The position numbers and the translations under genes are program-made. From IMG/VR virus record IMGVR_UViG_3300025577_000022, positions 1 to 42,368 of that record: a stretch of 42,368 bases of DNA. One strand, written 5' to 3'. Shown piece after piece: positions 1 through 7,383 of the stretch (position 1 is the first letter of the stretch; every line of letters starts with the position of its first letter). Origin of the DNA: a virus. The notes below the pieces were generated by a model, which had not been told where the DNA came from, did no database searches, and saw only the letters and a program-made list of their open reading frames with translations.

Positions 1-274
1 GCTAGAATTAAAACAAAAAAGAGAGCAACTTAATTTATTATTAAACGAACCTAATACATCAAACCAGCTTAGCCCTGATCAAATGGAAAAGCCCTCAAAG
101 GTTGATAATGTTGGAGAAGCGTTATCAAAAACTGGTGCGATGAATGCAGCTCCAGTTATTAATGTTGTTAATAATAACGGAGGGAACGTAACTAATAACT
201 CATCTCAATCCACGCAGAACACTATCGCCGAATCCACTGATAATGTTCTGGCTGGGTCTGCTATGTCTTTATAA
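1..274 (+). CDS. C-terminus of a plus-strand structural-type protein (partial)
   Basis: The reading frame is open from the window edge (codons begin at base 2) and stops at 272-274, so only the last ~90 residues are visible. The visible part is a Gln/Lys/Leu-rich helix, then a low-complexity Asn/Gly/Ser/Thr stretch and a short hydrophobic tail ending in SAMSL. Asn-rich tails of this kind are common at the ends of tail or baseplate proteins of marine T4-like phages, which is a family impression, not a domain match. The methionine at 83 is internal and is not evidence of a start. It is the only plus-strand gene in the left part of the window and converges on gp32. Confidence 0.6.
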   Translation, partial: LELKQKREQLNLLLNEPNTSNQLSPDQMEKPSKVDNVGEALSKTGAMNAAPVINVVNNNGGNVTNNSSQSTQNTIAESTDNVLAGSAMSL

Positions 275-312
275 AAATATCGCCACCTAGTAATTAAACC
301 AGATGGCGATAT
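271..312. terminator. Hairpin terminator between convergent genes
   Basis: ATATCGCCA (277-285) pairs perfectly with TGGCGATAT (304-312) around an 18-nt loop. On the minus strand the stem is followed by a T-run (complement of the A-run at 273-277), so it looks like an intrinsic terminator for gp32. It may also stop the plus-strand gene ending at 274. Confidence 0.6.
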
Positions 313-328
313 TGTAATTAGTTTTAAA

Positions 329-1231
329 TTAGCTTTTGGCCAATTGAGCAAAGTAACTAAGTGAATCGTCGTCATCATCGTCATCGCTAACGTCTGATGA
401 TACTTCTTCAGTAGTAACTTCTGGTTCTGATTGAACCTTTGGAGAAGTTGGAGCAGAAGGCTCAGTGAGAACCTGTACACCATTAACTTCTTCAGCACCA
501 AGAACTTCAATCAGCTTGCGCTTTAGATCGTCGTATGACTTATATGAAGATTCATCGGTGAATTCAGATAGACTGTATAGTCCATCATAAATTTCGCGAA
601 GGCGATCTTCATCGTTATCAAAGAGAGGAGTACAACCGTCAAATTCTGACTTATCATAGTTCCTCCATTGTTCGGTGCGGATCTTCAACTTAAAGTTAGC
701 GCCTTCCCAAAAATCAAATGGGTTAACTGCTTTCTCATCTTGAAATTGTGGCTGCATAACATCCATAATTTTATCAAAGATCTTCTTACCATACTTGTAA
801 AGGAAAGTCTTTCCTTCATTGTCTGGGTTAGCTGGATCAGATACCACCAAGATATTTGAGACATAATGTAGACGGCGTTTACGTGAACGAGCGACATCTT
901 TGTCAGCTTCATTACCTGTATTCCACAGTCGGCTATTAATCTCAGATACTGGATCATCTTTACCAATTGATGTGAGTGATTTCTCAATGTACCACCTGCC
1001 TGTTGGCCCTTGGAATCCATGATCCCAATAACGAACCCATGGCAAATCGTCTCCATCTTTTACTGGAAGAAAACGAATGATGGCATAACCGTTACCTGCT
1101 TTATCCACGGTAGGTTTCCACTCACGATCATCGCCGTAAGATTTAGTGGATTTACCTCCGACCTTTTCAGCTTCTGCGACTAGTTTCCCAATTGCGGCTG
1201 ACCGATTTGCTTTTAGTTTATCAAATGACAT
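329..1231 (-). CDS. 32: gp32-like single-stranded DNA-binding protein
   Basis: A 300-aa protein that coats ssDNA during replication, recombination and repair. The N-terminal basic segment (FDKLKANRSA) matches the cooperativity/LAST-type region. The core has the family signatures AGNGYAIIRFLPVKDG, WYIEKS, SNILVVSDP, NEGKTFLYKYGKKIFDK and PFDFWEGANFKLK. The C-terminus is a very acidic SDDDDDDDS tail, expected to contact partner proteins. T4 gp32 binds zinc through a His-Cys3 cluster. Here the corresponding stretch (around DPVSEINSRLWNTG) has no cysteines, so zinc binding appears lost, as in some marine relatives. A consensus early promoter lies 42 nt upstream inside the end of gp59, and the leader is CAA-rich with no Shine-Dalgarno. 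The gene is last in the 33-59-32 cluster. Confidence 0.95.
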   Translation of the reverse strand: MSFDKLKANRSAAIGKLVAEAEKVGGKSTKSYGDDREWKPTVDKAGNGYAIIRFLPVKDGDDLPWVRYWDHGFQGPTGRWYIEKSLTSIGKDDPVSEINSRLWNTGNEADKDVARSRKRRLHYVSNILVVSDPANPDNEGKTFLYKYGKKIFDKIMDVMQPQFQDEKAVNPFDFWEGANFKLKIRTEQWRNYDKSEFDGCTPLFDNDEDRLREIYDGLYSLSEFTDESSYKSYDDLKRKLIEVLGAEEVNGVQVLTEPSAPTSPKVQSEPEVTTEEVSSDVSDDDDDDDSLSYFAQLAKS

Positions 1232-1272
1232 ATTATTTTATTTGTATTGCGTTGTATTGTTTGTTTGTTTCG

Positions 1273-1308
1273 TTGTATTATTATACACTAATTTTCTACA
1301 GATGTAAA
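1273..1308 (-). promoter_or_regulatory. Sigma70-like promoter of gp32
   Basis: On the minus strand TTTACA (1303-1308), a 17-bp spacer and TATAAT (1280-1285). The predicted start at 1273 gives a 42-nt leader made almost only of A, C and T (ACGAAACAAACAAACAATAC...). It overlaps the 3' end of gp59, giving gp32 its own transcript. Confidence 0.85.
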
Positions 1309-1932
1309 CCATAAAGTTCTAGTTATTTCTGCATACTTATTAATGTCTATCATCGGTCTAAGAAAAGGAGTATATTTCCTAACCTTAAAAGTAAGTTCAG
1401 AAGATATTCCCAGAGGGTCCGTTAACTTAGACTGAAGATCTGATGTATAAGATGAAATGATATTAAGAATAGTTATAGTCTCAATTGATACATTACCACC
1501 TTGCACCATTTTATATATATAAGGAACATCAGTTAAGTCTTTCGGTAATATCATCTCATCAAAAGTTTTATATGGAGATTGCTCAATTAGAGTTTTCATC
1601 TCTTCTTTATAAGTGTATTCGACGTTTTGCATTTTGGCTTTCCACCTATCATATGCGACATCTGTAAAGTTGCCAATCCATTTTTCTCCACTTAAAAGGT
1701 TAGCTAATGAGTATAGAATAATATCGTTTCTATATGGATATTTCCTTGCCAACTTTTCAAATTGAAAGCGGTTTTTGTTTTGTTCAAAGGTTTCTCTTTT
1801 ACATCGAGGACCTTTAAAACTAAATTTAAATGCATCATAATCTCTTTCAGAATTAAAATGCAGCGACATTGCAGTCACTGTACTCCACGCATCCATCGGT
1901 GAAGTACTAGTATCTATACTTAAGTTAATCAT
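1288..1932 (-). CDS. 59: gp59-like helicase loader
   Basis: A 214-aa protein, close to the 217 aa of T4 gp59, which loads the gp41 replicative helicase onto gp32-coated ssDNA at forks. Recognisable features are the spaced pattern DAFKFSFKGPRCKRETFEQNKNRFQFEKLARKY near residue 35-65 (T4 has a similar KRRDKYFFQKLSEKY) and the following ANLLSGEKWIGN segment (T4: SNLVANQDAWIGD). Its position between gp33 and gp32 is the same cluster as in T4. The start overlaps the end of a 52-codon upstream ORF by 8 nt, suggesting translational coupling. Confidence 0.88.
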   Translation of the reverse strand: MINLSIDTSTSPMDAWSTVTAMSLHFNSERDYDAFKFSFKGPRCKRETFEQNKNRFQFEKLARKYPYRNDIILYSLANLLSGEKWIGNFTDVAYDRWKAKMQNVEYTYKEEMKTLIEQSPYKTFDEMILPKDLTDVPYIYKMVQGGNVSIETITILNIISSYTSDLQSKLTDPLGISSELTFKVRKYTPFLRPMIDINKYAEITRTLWFTSVEN

Positions 1933-2083
1933 TTAATGGTTCTTCTTTAATTACCGCCCATTTAAGTGGCTCACGGTTCCTTTGATATTGATCCATAGAC
2001 CATTTAATATTATTACTTTTAATACTAACGTATTCTATTAAATCCATATTGATATATTTTACTTCAATTGTGTAGTCTTTCAT
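1925..2083 (-). CDS. 52-aa microprotein between gp33 and gp59
   Basis: Reads MKDYTIEVKYINMDLIEY... and ends EEPLND. The ATG shares one base with the gp33 stop (TAATG) and its stop overlaps the gp59 start by 8 nt, so it is packed like a true gene. No recognisable family. The sequence alternates beta-like and charged segments and has two Trp residues. A translational-coupling role is possible but not shown. Confidence 0.6.
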   Translation of the reverse strand: MKDYTIEVKYINMDLIEYVSIKSNNIKWSMDQYQRNREPLKWAVIKEEPLND

Positions 2084-2334
2084 TATTCTAGTGTAGCTGT
2101 ATTAGATCGAGGTAAAACATTATTTTTCTGTGCTTCAACTTTTAGTTTAGTTTTTAATGGTCCTGAAATTAATTTAGCAACATCTTCTGGATCTAGCTCT
2201 AGTTCTAAACAGATCTGGCATACAGCCTGAGCATACTCAATCTTATCCTTTAATACTAACCGTTCTGTTTTTAAAATTAATTCTTCCTTTGTTATTGCTA
2301 ATCCTATTGTTTTTTTAATGTCGGTTTTTTTCAT
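2083..2334 (-). CDS. 33: gp33-like late-transcription coactivator
   Basis: 83 aa. In T4, gp33 bridges host RNA polymerase and the gp45 sliding clamp to activate late promoters together with gp55. Support here is position (immediately upstream of gp59 and gp32), small size, a helical IEYAQAVCQICLELELDPEDVAKLISGPLKTKLKVEA core and a short C-terminal tail where T4 gp33 carries its clamp-binding epitope. It overlaps the upstream gene by 4 nt. The presence of TATAAATA late motifs elsewhere in the window agrees with this system operating. T4 gp33 is 112 aa, so this is a short version. Confidence 0.75.
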   Translation of the reverse strand: MKKTDIKKTIGLAITKEELILKTERLVLKDKIEYAQAVCQICLELELDPEDVAKLISGPLKTKLKVEAQKNNVLPRSNTATLE

Positions 2335-3533
2335 TTAGTATCAAGTGTTCGTAGTATAATCATGTTTGCGTTTATTCTGCCATTCCCTTTACGGGGTTTT
2401 GTTTTAAGTGTTTCTAAGACCTTATCGATCTTTTTAGGAGTGGCTGATAATAATATCGGTAGAAATTCCATAGGCTTTCTAAGAGTTGTTATAATGCTTC
2501 GTTCTTCATCAAAACCTTTTAGAGAAGTTCCTTTTACTTCAAACCCAGCATTACCACTAGCATAATAAATTGACAGTTGGCGATTCTTAGTATTAAAGAA
2601 GTAAGCTCTCTGTGAAAATGGTAAGCTCGTTGGATCAACGCTTGTTAGTTGATATTCGCTTGATGCAGCAGCATACTTAAGTCTAGTAATTTGTTTATCA
2701 ACAGCCTTTGGTTTTTTAACTCGAGGTTTACGAGTCTTAACTTTGCTTCGTGAATAAATCTTAGTATCATCCAGCATTTTTTCAAAGTTCTTTATAATCC
2801 TATTTAGTTGAGGACGACGTAACCAAGAATAACCTTCAACAACATATTCATCGGTTTTGTTATACGCTTCGTTAAACTCATCGAGATGTTTATTAATCCA
2901 TTCAACAACATATTTAATTCCATTACCAGCAGCATTATTACTACGAAGTAATCTACCAATATCCATATTTGGAATTTTTGCAGGAGCAGTATCTGGTTTG
3001 ATACTAATGATATCATCTAAAAGCATCTCAAGAGGAACAATAATATCTTCATTTATTTTATTCTCTACACGCTTTAGAGGTGATATCGGTTTTACTTTAG
3101 GAATATCTACCTTTGCTTCTTCATCAAAGATTCGCTTTGGATCGTTCATCATTCGATTAATTTCATAAAGCGAATCATTTAACTCTGATTTAATCCAGCT
3201 CTTAATGTTTCTCTTATTAGGCATTCCCATATTCAACATACGAATGAGTTTACCAACCGTACCATTGACATAGGACGGCGGAGCCACTTTAATAATATCA
3301 ACTTGCTCTTTGGTAAAACCATTAGATGGCATCCAATCAAGAACCCACGGCTTCATTGTTTTAGAATCACAATAATAACCATAAAACCTTAACCCACGAT
3401 CGAGCCGTTTATTATATTCTTTAAGGTCAATTTCAGATGCATCGCCCCATTCGGGTTCGTCACCAGTATACTTTGTATCTAGTGCAATTATTCGGCCGCG
3501 TTTATTAAATAGTCGTTGTGATGTTTTTGCCAT
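2331..3533 (-). CDS. Conserved 400-aa protein upstream of gp33, function unknown
   Basis: Not recognised. The N-terminus has GRIIALDTKYTGDEPEWGDASEID, then a helical middle, a Lys/Arg-rich linker (TRKPRVKKPKAVDKQ, ~residues 270-285) and a C-terminal beta-rich part (YQLTSVDPTSLPFSQRAYFFNTKNRQLSIYYA). It is soluble, with no signal peptide or membrane segment. It leads the gp33-gp59-gp32 transcript from its own strong promoter with a 15-nt leader lacking a Shine-Dalgarno. Location suggests replication, recombination or late transcription, which is inference from position only. Confidence 0.8.
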   Translation of the reverse strand: MAKTSQRLFNKRGRIIALDTKYTGDEPEWGDASEIDLKEYNKRLDRGLRFYGYYCDSKTMKPWVLDWMPSNGFTKEQVDIIKVAPPSYVNGTVGKLIRMLNMGMPNKRNIKSWIKSELNDSLYEINRMMNDPKRIFDEEAKVDIPKVKPISPLKRVENKINEDIIVPLEMLLDDIISIKPDTAPAKIPNMDIGRLLRSNNAAGNGIKYVVEWINKHLDEFNEAYNKTDEYVVEGYSWLRRPQLNRIIKNFEKMLDDTKIYSRSKVKTRKPRVKKPKAVDKQITRLKYAAASSEYQLTSVDPTSLPFSQRAYFFNTKNRQLSIYYASGNAGFEVKGTSLKGFDEERSIITTLRKPMEFLPILLSATPKKIDKVLETLKTKPRKGNGRINANMIILRTLDTK

Positions 3534-3547
3534 AATGTGATTTTGTA

Positions 3548-3583
3548 TAATATAATTATAATCTAAAATGAAGTATATGTAAA
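3548..3583 (-). promoter_or_regulatory. Sigma70-like promoter of the gp33-gp59 operon
   Basis: TTTACA (3578-3583), 17-bp spacer, TATAAT (3555-3560) on the minus strand. Predicted start 3548 leaves a 15-nt leader, ATACAAAATCACATT, before the ATG at 3533. Confidence 0.85.
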
Positions 3584-3596
3584 GGATAAAATAACC

Positions 3597-3818
3597 CTAA
3601 AAGGATATATTAGTATTCTCTTCTTCAGTAACAAGATCTTCGATCCTTTTTAAGACTTCGGCTTTCTTATCTGAATAATTGTTGTGTATTTTTAAGGTAT
3701 TATCCAACGCATAAATCATTCGGATTTGAGTTCTTTTCAAATCTAAACATATAGCAATAGATGTAACCAAGCACACAAGAAAAACAAAGTTTATTAATAG
3801 TTGTAGTTTCATTTTCAT
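3597..3818 (-). CDS. Small single-pass membrane protein
   Basis: 73 aa with a hydrophobic segment near the N-terminus (residues ~5-24, LQLLINFVFLVCLVTSIAIC) followed by a charged helix and an acidic end, EEENTNISF. Likely anchored in the inner membrane with the C-terminal part on one side. Last gene of the transcript from promoter A. No family recognised. Confidence 0.65.
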   Translation of the reverse strand: MKMKLQLLINFVFLVCLVTSIAICLDLKRTQIRMIYALDNTLKIHNNYSDKKAEVLKRIEDLVTEEENTNISF

Positions 3819-3819
3819 A

Positions 3820-4167
3820 TTAGTCTAATCCGTTTTCGCTAAGCCATTCGAGGTCTGATTCAAATGTGACGTCATCATCAGTACCAAACTCTTTTCTTTT
3901 GTCATAAACAATATCGCCATCCCAGAGCTCTTCAATATAATCGCCAGGGCAATCTTTAATTGCTTCGGCAAGTTCAACATTACTCATATCTTCATATGAA
4001 ATTCCGTTGTTAGTTCTAACATCATCAAGGTTAATTTCAGTTCTCCATGTTGTGCAAAGGTGAGCGGTTTCTGTTCTTTCTACTATAACAGTAGTTTCAC
4101 GAGATTCCATTAGTTCTTTACACCCATCATATTCCTCCAATAAGGATTCACTTGTTTCGTTGTTCAT
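3820..4167 (-). CDS. Acidic hypothetical protein, 115 aa
   Basis: Strongly acidic, soluble, no motif recognised. The C-terminal half has repeated Asp/Glu runs (DGDIVYD, DDDVTFESDLEW). It sits 2 nt from its downstream neighbour and has an AACAAAACAAATAAATT leader without Shine-Dalgarno. Small acidic early proteins of T4-like phages often bind and inhibit host proteins, but nothing here identifies a target. Confidence 0.65.
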   Translation of the reverse strand: MNNETSESLLEEYDGCKELMESRETTVIVERTETAHLCTTWRTEINLDDVRTNNGISYEDMSNVELAEAIKDCPGDYIEELWDGDIVYDKRKEFGTDDDVTFESDLEWLSENGLD

Positions 4168-4170
4168 AAT

Positions 4171-4413
4171 TTATTTGTTTTGTTTTGTTTTATTATATGA
4201 GATATTAATCTCAAAGTTTCTTTCTACTAGAAATCTTACCACTTCGTTTAAAGGCATACATGCTAGCATATAAGCTTCTTCTGGGAGTGTATCCATCTGC
4301 GTGAATGGATCGATGCTTTCGTCATTACTGCATTCTGATAAAACATCTTGCAGCATATTCCAAAAGGCACCAATCTTTTCATTTTCAATTAGGTCTATAT
4401 CTGTTGGCATCAT
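4171..4413 (-). CDS. Acidic hypothetical protein, 80 aa
   Basis: Predicted mostly helical, with an acidic N-terminal two thirds and a basic NKTKQNK end. No domain recognised. It lies 4 nt from the next upstream gene and 4 nt before the next downstream gene in the early transcript from promoter A. Confidence 0.6.
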   Translation of the reverse strand: MMPTDIDLIENEKIGAFWNMLQDVLSECSNDESIDPFTQMDTLPEEAYMLACMPLNEVVRFLVERNFEINISYNKTKQNK

Positions 4414-4417
4414 AATA

Positions 4418-4816
4418 TTACTCGCCCTTTAATTCTTTTAGTTCTTTTTCAAGAGCTTCTATTCTTTTTGATTTCTCATTCCAATCCATTTCTTGCCACT
4501 CATCAGGATCTCCTCTATAAAAACCTCGCCATGAAATTCCATCAAGAGCTTCTTTATTATTTGTAAATATATTGGTTTCTAAATCAGGATCACTTTGATT
4601 TACAACGGCAAGATAAGTTTCAAAATAATCAGTATCTTTGCAGTCGCAGATAAGATCAGAGTCGGATATAAATTCATTTAAGTCTTCTTCATCCATTTCT
4701 AAGATATCGGGGCGTTCATAATCTTCAGCCATTTTTTTCAAATTAACTTTTAAAAGTTGCCCACGGAATTCTGTAAAGGATTCCCATTTTTCTATTATTA
4801 TTTCGTCTTTATTCAT
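4418..4816 (-). CDS. Acidic hypothetical protein, 132 aa
   Basis: Very acidic in the first 75 residues (EMDEEDLNEFISDSDLICDCKDTDYFE), then WRGFYRGDPDEWQEMDW and a C-terminal Lys/Glu coiled-coil-like helix (KSKRIEALEKELKELKGE). The coiled coil suggests oligomerisation. No family recognised. Early position behind promoter A. Confidence 0.62.
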   Translation of the reverse strand: MNKDEIIIEKWESFTEFRGQLLKVNLKKMAEDYERPDILEMDEEDLNEFISDSDLICDCKDTDYFETYLAVVNQSDPDLETNIFTNNKEALDGISWRGFYRGDPDEWQEMDWNEKSKRIEALEKELKELKGE

Positions 4817-4817
4817 A

Positions 4818-4907
4818 TTAAAATATTTCTGATATTGTTATTAATAATGTGTATATTACAATTATAATACTAAACGCGATTGTCGTATCAATTATCCATT
4901 CTTCCAT
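4818..4907 (-). CDS. 29-aa membrane microprotein
   Basis: MEEWIIDTTIAFSIIIVIYT... ending in SEIF. Nearly the whole peptide after residue 8 is one transmembrane helix. It fills the gap between the endolysin (stop at 4917) and the next gene (start 4816) exactly, with a 1-nt gap, which argues for a real gene. A toxin-like, holin-like or inhibitor peptide is possible; unproven. Confidence 0.45.
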   Translation of the reverse strand: MEEWIIDTTIAFSIIIVIYTLLITISEIF

Positions 4908-4916
4908 ATTAGTATA

Positions 4917-5576
4917 TTAGTTACTTACCCAAAGTGAAGTTTCCCAGTTTCTTCTTTTAGTTAATCCTTTGAGAGTTCTACCTCCGCCTTTATTATACTT
5001 AGGTAGCATCTTTTCTACGCTTTCATAATTTCCTGAGTTTAAGCGTCCAGGTTGATTTACTAGCATTCGCAGATTGCCTTGCCCTGCATTAAATGTGAAG
5101 GAAGTGAGGGCTGCCATTTGAGCTTTCGTTAAAGGTACCTTTACAATACGTTCTACATGGCTTCGTGCTTCCATAAGTTCATCCATTAGCATTTCCTCGG
5201 CTTCCATTTCAGATACGATTTTCTTAACTTTGGCATATTTACCAGTATGCCCATATCCAATGGTAGTTACTCCAGCAGCACATTTATAAGCTTTAGGTTT
5301 AAATCCTTCAAAGAACTTTACGCCCTCAACCATCTTATCCCAAGCTTCGTTTTCATTACGTTCGGCTTCATCTCTTTCAAAATCCTCGATGGTATATCGT
5401 TTGATTGTCGGTTTAACCAGAACTGCATAAACTCGTTTTGGCTTTACTAAGATCGGCTTGGAAATTTCAATTGGAGTAAAAATTTCGTTTGGCACTTGTG
5501 AAGCGGTATCTTCGGCGTTAAAGGTTGTAAAAATACTTCCTCCAACGATGGTGGTTAGCGTAATTAGCGTTTTCAT
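4917..5576 (-). CDS. GH24 endolysin (phage lysozyme) with signal peptide
   Basis: Muramidase cutting the glycan of peptidoglycan. I start it at 5576 rather than the longer frame because upstream codons run into promoter A. The 219-aa product begins MKTLITLTTIVGGSIFTTFNA, a short export signal, followed by a ~60-residue linker and the GH24 domain. The catalytic triad pattern E-8aa-C/D-5aa-T is intact as E90, C99 and T105 (FFEGF...YKCAAGVTTIGYGHT), with the usual later NAGQGNL and GLTKRRNWE motifs. Cys replaces Asp as in some other phage lysozymes. Export by a signal or signal-anchor would let it act without a classic holin pore. Leader ends in CCACCACCACC rather than a Shine-Dalgarno. Confidence 0.9.
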   Translation of the reverse strand: MKTLITLTTIVGGSIFTTFNAEDTASQVPNEIFTPIEISKPILVKPKRVYAVLVKPTIKRYTIEDFERDEAERNENEAWDKMVEGVKFFEGFKPKAYKCAAGVTTIGYGHTGKYAKVKKIVSEMEAEEMLMDELMEARSHVERIVKVPLTKAQMAALTSFTFNAGQGNLRMLVNQPGRLNSGNYESVEKMLPKYNKGGGRTLKGLTKRRNWETSLWVSN

Positions 5577-5620
5577 GATATAAGGTGGTGGTGGATTGAG
5601 TTGGTTGGTGTCCCTCTCTG

Positions 5621-5712
5621 TAGTTATATTATACCATAAAAATGCACATTTGTAAATAAAATAATTCACAAAATGCACATTTCGCTCTACAACCCCCGTA
5701 GAATATAGGGTT
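5621..5712 (-). promoter_or_regulatory. Early promoter module A
   Basis: Minus-strand TTTACA (5651-5656), 17-bp spacer, TATAAT (5628-5633); predicted start 5621. Two AAATGTGCATTT-type near-palindromes lie at 5640-5651 (between -35 and -10) and 5671-5682, exactly 31 bp apart. Upstream is the inverted repeat AACCC...GGGTT (5691-5712). The same arrangement recurs at 9697-9788 and 35439-35530. Drives the endolysin and downstream small genes. Confidence 0.85.
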
Positions 5713-5718
5713 TTCCCA

Positions 5719-5925
5719 CTAGCTAAATGGGTCTCTTTTCTTTCTTTTTCGATGCGGTTTGCACCGTTTGTGCATTTCTCGGCTAATAATGTATGATTTA
5801 ATAAACATAATTCCTAGTATAATCTGAGGAATTAGCATGAGTAGAATCTTTATATTATTACTCAAATCAAAAATGAGAGATGATATGAAAAGAAAAACTG
5901 ATATGAAAAGAAGGTTTAAAATCAT
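5719..5925 (-). CDS. Small two-pass membrane protein with basic tail
   Basis: 68 aa: hydrophobic helices at about residues 2-19 and 28-47, then a very basic C-terminal tail (MHKRCKPHRKRKKRDPFS). The tail is probably cytoplasmic by the positive-inside rule. Last gene of the long operon that starts at promoter B. No family recognised. Confidence 0.6.
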   Translation of the reverse strand: MILNLLFISVFLFISSLIFDLSNNIKILLMLIPQIILGIMFIKSYIISREMHKRCKPHRKRKKRDPFS

Positions 5926-5955
5926 GGCGTAAGGGCTTTATTTAATTATATTTAT

Positions 5956-6138
5956 TTAGGTTTGTAAACTAAATAAGAAATTTTTAAAATGTAATGAAAC
6001 CTCGTTTAAATCATATGATGATTTAAAGCCACTATTAAATTTTAATGTTATTGTATTATCATCTTCATATATAATTTCCTCTAATAATGATACATTAATA
6101 ATAACGTTATCGGTTATGTTGTAAAAGGGCCTTGCCAT
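5956..6138 (-). CDS. Hypothetical protein, 60 aa
   Basis: Short soluble protein, alternating hydrophobic beta-like segments (DNVIINVSLLEEIIYEDDNTITLKF). It follows tRNA-Tyr in the same direction. Nothing recognised. Confidence 0.5.
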   Translation of the reverse strand: MARPFYNITDNVIINVSLLEEIIYEDDNTITLKFNSGFKSSYDLNEVSLHFKNFLFSLQT

Positions 6139-6162
6139 TAATATAATTTATAATAAAAAAAA

Positions 6163-6247
6163 GGTGGGCAGGGCTGGATTCGAACCAGCGTACTCATACG
6201 AGAGCAGATTTACAGTCTGCCGCCTTTAACCACTCGGCCACCTACCC
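6163..6247 (-). tRNA. tRNA-Tyr (GTA)
   Basis: Full cloverleaf of class II with a long variable arm. The acceptor stem GGGTAGG pairs with CCTGCCC (one U-G), the anticodon loop is CTGTAAA giving GTA, and the T arm reads GGTTCGAATCC. The discriminator is A at 6165; the encoded 3' end is CC then T, so the terminal A must be added. A T8 run follows immediately on the minus strand, a possible transcript end. Confidence 0.93.
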
Positions 6248-6266
6248 AATAATTATTAACTTAAAA

Positions 6267-6341
6267 TGGCTCCCGAGGTAGGATTCGAACCTACGACCTA
6301 GTGATTAACAGTCACCCGCTCTACCGCTGAGCTACTCGGGA
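6267..6341 (-). tRNA. tRNA-Asn (GTT)
   Basis: Acceptor stem TCCCGAG/CTCGGGA, D arm AGCTCAGCGGTAGAGC, anticodon loop CTGTTAA giving GTT, T arm GTAGGTTCGAATCCTAC, discriminator G. CCA is encoded (6267-6269), unlike the other three tRNAs in the window. Confidence 0.95.
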
Positions 6342-6359
6342 ATTATACCTTTATTTGTT

Positions 6360-6590
6360 TCAGTGAATCCACTTATTACCACGCTTGCCTTTTACTAATT
6401 TAAGGTGTCTCGTACTTTCTTCAATATGAATCGATAATAGTAATATAACTGTAAACGTTAAATTACAAAATGCTAAGACAGCCAATAGAGAAAGAAATAG
6501 ATTAAGTGTATTCATATAAAGCATATATGCTATGGGTAGTAATAAACAAATTACACTTAATACCACAGCAGATCTTAATATGAGTTTCAT
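6360..6590 (-). CDS. Small two-pass membrane protein
   Basis: 76 aa with hydrophobic helices at ~7-27 and ~30-53 and a basic C-terminal end (KLVKGKRGNKWIH). Same plan as the membrane protein at 5719-5925 in this operon. No family recognised; membrane modification or superinfection exclusion are only generic possibilities. Confidence 0.6.
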   Translation of the reverse strand: MKLILRSAVVLSVICLLLPIAYMLYMNTLNLFLSLLAVLAFCNLTFTVILLLSIHIEESTRHLKLVKGKRGNKWIH

Positions 6591-6594
6591 AATA

Positions 6595-6795
6595 TTATTC
6601 AGTAATAATTTCGTATTTACCTTCTAAACTTAACAATGAATCACATGCTTCTGCAACATCTAGTAGTGTATACTCATAACAGAATTGAAGGATTCTGTCT
6701 TTAGCGTGGTTACGAAAGTAGAAGCTGTGGCCATCGACATAGGTGTGGCAGGCATCATACGCTTTTTTATTTTTAAACTTTAGTTGCATTTTCAT
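6595..6795 (-). CDS. Hypothetical protein, 66 aa
   Basis: Basic N-terminal half (KMQLKFKNKKAYDACHTYVDGHSFYFRNHAKDR), more acidic C-terminal half. Start chosen at 6795, which abuts the stop of the upstream gene and is preceded by an AACAAATAAAATATA leader. No motif recognised. Confidence 0.55.
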   Translation of the reverse strand: MKMQLKFKNKKAYDACHTYVDGHSFYFRNHAKDRILQFCYEYTLLDVAEACDSLLSLEGKYEIITE

Positions 6796-7136
6796 TATAT
6801 TTTATTTGTTGTGTATTGTTTTTTTGTGTTTTCAATTGCATGTTCCCAAATTACATCTGGGACTTTATTAGCTGGAAATTTTTGTTTGTTTATAATAACC
6901 GTATGTTGGCTTCTTCTTTTTTCTAAAACCTTCTTTGGCATAAAAGCAATCCTCTTTGAAAATTCTAGATTTTTTGTAACGTGCAGGCCAATGGATATAT
7001 TTTCGTATTTATCGTTTTCGTAAAAATCTGGAATAAGTTCTTTAATGCCAAGTGACAAAATTAGTTTATCAATGTTTTCTATTTGCTCAAGATATTTGGC
7101 TTTTAAATCTTTAGCTGCTTCAAGAGAGGTTTTCAT
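6795..7136 (-). CDS. Hypothetical protein, 113 aa
   Basis: N-terminal helix with coiled-coil character (LEAAKDLKAKYLEQIENIDKLI), then a beta/charged middle and a basic stretch (MPKKVLEKRRSQHTVIINKQKF). Preceded by the CAAACAAAATATA leader without Shine-Dalgarno. No family recognised. Confidence 0.6.
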   Translation of the reverse strand: MKTSLEAAKDLKAKYLEQIENIDKLILSLGIKELIPDFYENDKYENISIGLHVTKNLEFSKRIAFMPKKVLEKRRSQHTVIINKQKFPANKVPDVIWEHAIENTKKQYTTNKI

Positions 7137-7156
7137 TATATTTTGTTTGCTGTGTT

Positions 7157-7381
7157 TTATTTTTTGAATGAGGCAGCAAACTGATTGATAGCGCGGCGGA
7201 GTTTGGTTTCTTCATTTTTCATTAAGCTCTTAATATACACGTCAACTTCCTCCTTACATACAAGGAATTGCTCGGCAAAACCTCCACGAAGAGGCAATAC
7301 ACTGTTAATGTAATCCTGAAACTTATCATCATTGTTACCAATCGCGAGGCTTTTATCTATAAACTTTACTATCTTTATCAT
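7157..7381 (-). CDS. Hypothetical protein, 74 aa
   Basis: Soluble, with a basic C-terminal helix (KLRRAINQFAASFKK). The start lies 2 nt after the stop of the 49-aa membrane peptide upstream, with an AACAAATAAATATG-type start context. No domain recognised. Confidence 0.55.
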   Translation of the reverse strand: MIKIVKFIDKSLAIGNNDDKFQDYINSVLPLRGGFAEQFLVCKEEVDVYIKSLMKNEETKLRRAINQFAASFKK

Positions 7382-7383
7382 AT

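Noticed and set aside
205-510. Antisense ORF of 101 aa over the gp32 end
   Set aside because: Shadow of gp32's acidic tail in another frame; composition is low-complexity and it overlaps the terminator hairpin.
5577-5678. Longer N-terminus of the GH24 endolysin
   Set aside because: The extra 34 codons cross the -10 box and start site of promoter A; the internal ATG begins a good signal peptide.
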